64,000 nt of DNA from Paramecium tetraurelia (lineage: Eukaryota; Ciliophora; Oligohymenophorea; Peniculida; Parameciidae): assembly GCF_000165425.1 (NCBI RefSeq), contig NW_001799289.1, forward strand, positions 311,342 through 375,341. Direction: 5' to 3'. Under the pieces are notes generated by a model. It was given only the letters and a program-made list of their open reading frames with translations. It made no database searches and had not been told where the DNA came from. Positions 62,201 through 64,000 of this stretch are shown piece by piece. Position 1 is the first letter of the stretch; each line of letters starts with the position of its first letter. The translations under genes and the position numbers were made by a program.

Positions 62201-64000
62201 TACTATTTAACCATTAAAGTACAATCTGAAGGTTCATCAACACAACCAGCTTAATCAGATCTTACTGTGCAACTAGGTAGCCAGGTTTTACATTGGGCAT
62301 CAGTCTGATATTTAGTTGGAGCATCAGCGCAAACTCTACCGCGACATTATAAAGCCTCATCAACGATAGTACTATTGAATGAACAATAAGTTCCATTGAT
62401 CAATTTAACATTCACACATTGTTTTTGATTTAGACCATTGCAAGATGCAGGTTTTTCAATACATCCTAACTCAGGATCCCCAAGAGTACAGGAATCTTAG
62501 TAATTCTCACAGCTAGCAGAAGAGCCCTTAAAAGGACTATATTTGCAGGCTCTATCTTTACAAGTTGGGTTTTAATTTTCAATGGTTGTATCCCAACTGC
62601 AATAACGATTGAAGCTCAAAATAGTTCCTTCACATTACTACATTTCTTTGATGTTTGAACAAGTATTTAACATTTCAACACAACCCATCCCAACTTCACC
62701 AAGAGTGCATTAAATACTTAAAGCCTAGCATTTTGCATGAGTCATTTATGACGAGTTTTCATCAGTGCATCTGAAGTCTCTACAGAAATAGTTGTCAGTT
62801 GAAACATCGTAATAACATCTTGTCCCACTTATTAAAATGGTGTCTGCACATTATACTTAATTCTTAATTTAATCACAGGATGAAAACTGAGCAACACAAC
62901 CAGTCTAATCTGCATTCAATGTACATGTACTTAAATAAGAGTTACATGATTTATGTGTATATAATTACCCTGAACCGGCAATTGGTGCATTCAAACAAGT
63001 TCTATTTTCACACCCATTCCAACCGCACATGACTATATTGTTTGGATCAGACACTAAACGTCTACAAGCATCTTTGGTTTTGTACCCTTTGCATGATGTT
63101 GGCTCATTCACACATCCACTTCCTGTTGGACTTAGTGTACATGTAGCTAAGTATTGTCGACAGCCCTCTTCAGTCTTTATGGATTAATCAGAATCTGAGC
63201 ATTAACGATCTCTACACAAGGAATTATCATTATCCCAACTACAAGTTGATTTCATATCTATAAGAACTACTCCAAAACAATGCTATTTGTTTAGCATCAA
63301 TGAACAACCCAAAGGTTTTTTCATGCATGTACTTGAAAGATCAGCAACTGTACAGGAGGGATCGAAAGCACTACAAGTTTCATTCGTTTATGTTCCTGGT
63401 ATAATATCTGAGCAATCCAAGATTCTACATACTTTATTATTCTCATTATCATCATTCCAACTACATTTTGTCACATTATCACTTAACATTATACATTATT
63501 TTTCGCTCAATCTATCACATGATAGTGGTCTCTCAATACATCCTTTAAGTTATTAAGTGACTGTGCAATCATTTAAAAAGGCTCTACATTCCGCATCTGT
63601 TTTATATGTCAATGGAGCATTAGCACAACTTCTTTATTAACACTATTATCCATAATAACATTTTTTATTTTGATAATCAAAGGTACAATTATCACCTGTT
63701 AAAATATTCTTGCATTCTTGTAAAACACATCCTTTATAAGTAGATTTGACCATACAAGTAGACGAGAACCTCTTACATTCCTAATCATTTGTAAAGTCTT
63801 CAGATGCATTACTGCAAAGTCTCTCAATACACACATTATTCTAAAATATACACAACTTTCCATTCAATTAAGATACACACTGTTATTCTTTGGCGAAGAG
63901 AGAACAAGAGGTCTTTTTCTTTTCACATCCAGTTAAGTCAATTTGAACAGTGCAAGTAGATAAAAATTAAGAACACATTTCATCAGTAATATTAGTAGAG
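59212..64000 (-). CDS. Large Cys-rich surface antigen (PSA family), C-terminal part, runs off window
   Basis: The minus strand is open from the window end to TGA at 59212, more than 1,590 codons, made of PSA repeats: ENKCSWNLSASACQDRVCSD, NCTTKKGGGCVTKGKCKDA, KCIWLNGSCYNRECHHAPKY and similar, each about 65-75 residues with regular Cys spacing and a central CxW. The C-terminal part becomes Asn/Ser-rich and ends in a hydrophobic tail (STIILSIIVLILGFII) suited to GPI attachment. Length and repeat regularity fit a classical A-type surface antigen. It is homologous to the antigen at 51.0 kb, in opposite orientation. No intron is needed in the part seen. Confidence 0.93.

Noticed and set aside
1..64000. 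CRISPR arrays, tRNA or rRNA genes, telomeric repeats
   Set aside because: No regularly spaced direct repeats, no rRNA-like or foldable tRNA-like sequence, and no tandem GGGGTT/GGGTTT-type arrays were seen.
1..64000. Internal eliminated sequences (TA-bounded) interrupting genes
   Set aside because: Every interruption in the well-supported genes is explained by a GT...AG intron of 22-30 nt or a homopolymer shift; the candidate segment at 503-551 fits a 25 nt intron better than a TA-bounded excision.

Overview
The window is nuclear DNA of a ciliate, almost certainly a Paramecium. Reading frames stay open only if TAA and TAG are read as glutamine and TGA is the sole stop. Genes carry 22-30 nt introns (GTA...TAG, sometimes ...AAG or ...CAG), the base composition is very AT-rich, and two genes encode Cys-rich Paramecium-type surface antigens. 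Long coding sequences are interrupted only by such introns, with no TA-bounded IES visible, so this looks like macronuclear (rearranged) sequence. The species cannot be named from this.

Layout. 0-10 kb: a secreted-type protein (partial), PIGA (first enzyme of GPI-anchor synthesis), an ANKRD13-like ankyrin/GPCR-chaperone-domain protein, a decayed Tc1/mariner-type transposase, a WD40 protein and a stand-alone GyrI-like domain protein. 10-29 kb is gene-poor: one uncharacterised gene, a second decayed transposase, a roughly 2.7 kb block of broken bacterial-type genes (about 15.9-18.7 kb), a 1,688-residue SecA-like ATPase, and several decayed reading frames. 29-51 kb is gene-dense: a TmcB/PAS multi-membrane protein, a beta-propeller-like type I membrane protein, a cyclic-nucleotide-gated potassium channel, a 4-TM protein, a PIGO/PIGG-type GPI ethanolamine-phosphate transferase, a large TPR protein, a small HTH-like protein and a RasGEF. 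51-64 kb: a complete surface antigen (+), a DUF4215 Cys-rich polytopic membrane protein (+), a dual-specificity phosphatase (+) and a second, very large surface antigen (-) running off the window.

Functional links. Two GPI-anchor biosynthesis genes (PIGA and a PIGO/PIGG-like enzyme) lie in the same window as two surface antigens, a class that is GPI-anchored in Paramecium. This may be coincidence.

The most unusual item is the 15.9-18.7 kb block. It holds recognisable bacterial fragments: a PmtA-like SAM methyltransferase, the membrane domain of an ABC exporter, the N-terminal half of an iron superoxide dismutase, and two bacterial-style hypothetical genes. All but the last are frameshifted, stopped or truncated. 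It looks like a decayed insertion of bacterial (possibly endosymbiont) DNA into the ciliate genome. Several other relic frames carry in-frame TGA mainly where tryptophan would fit, as expected for pseudogene decay under a code in which TGA is the only stop.
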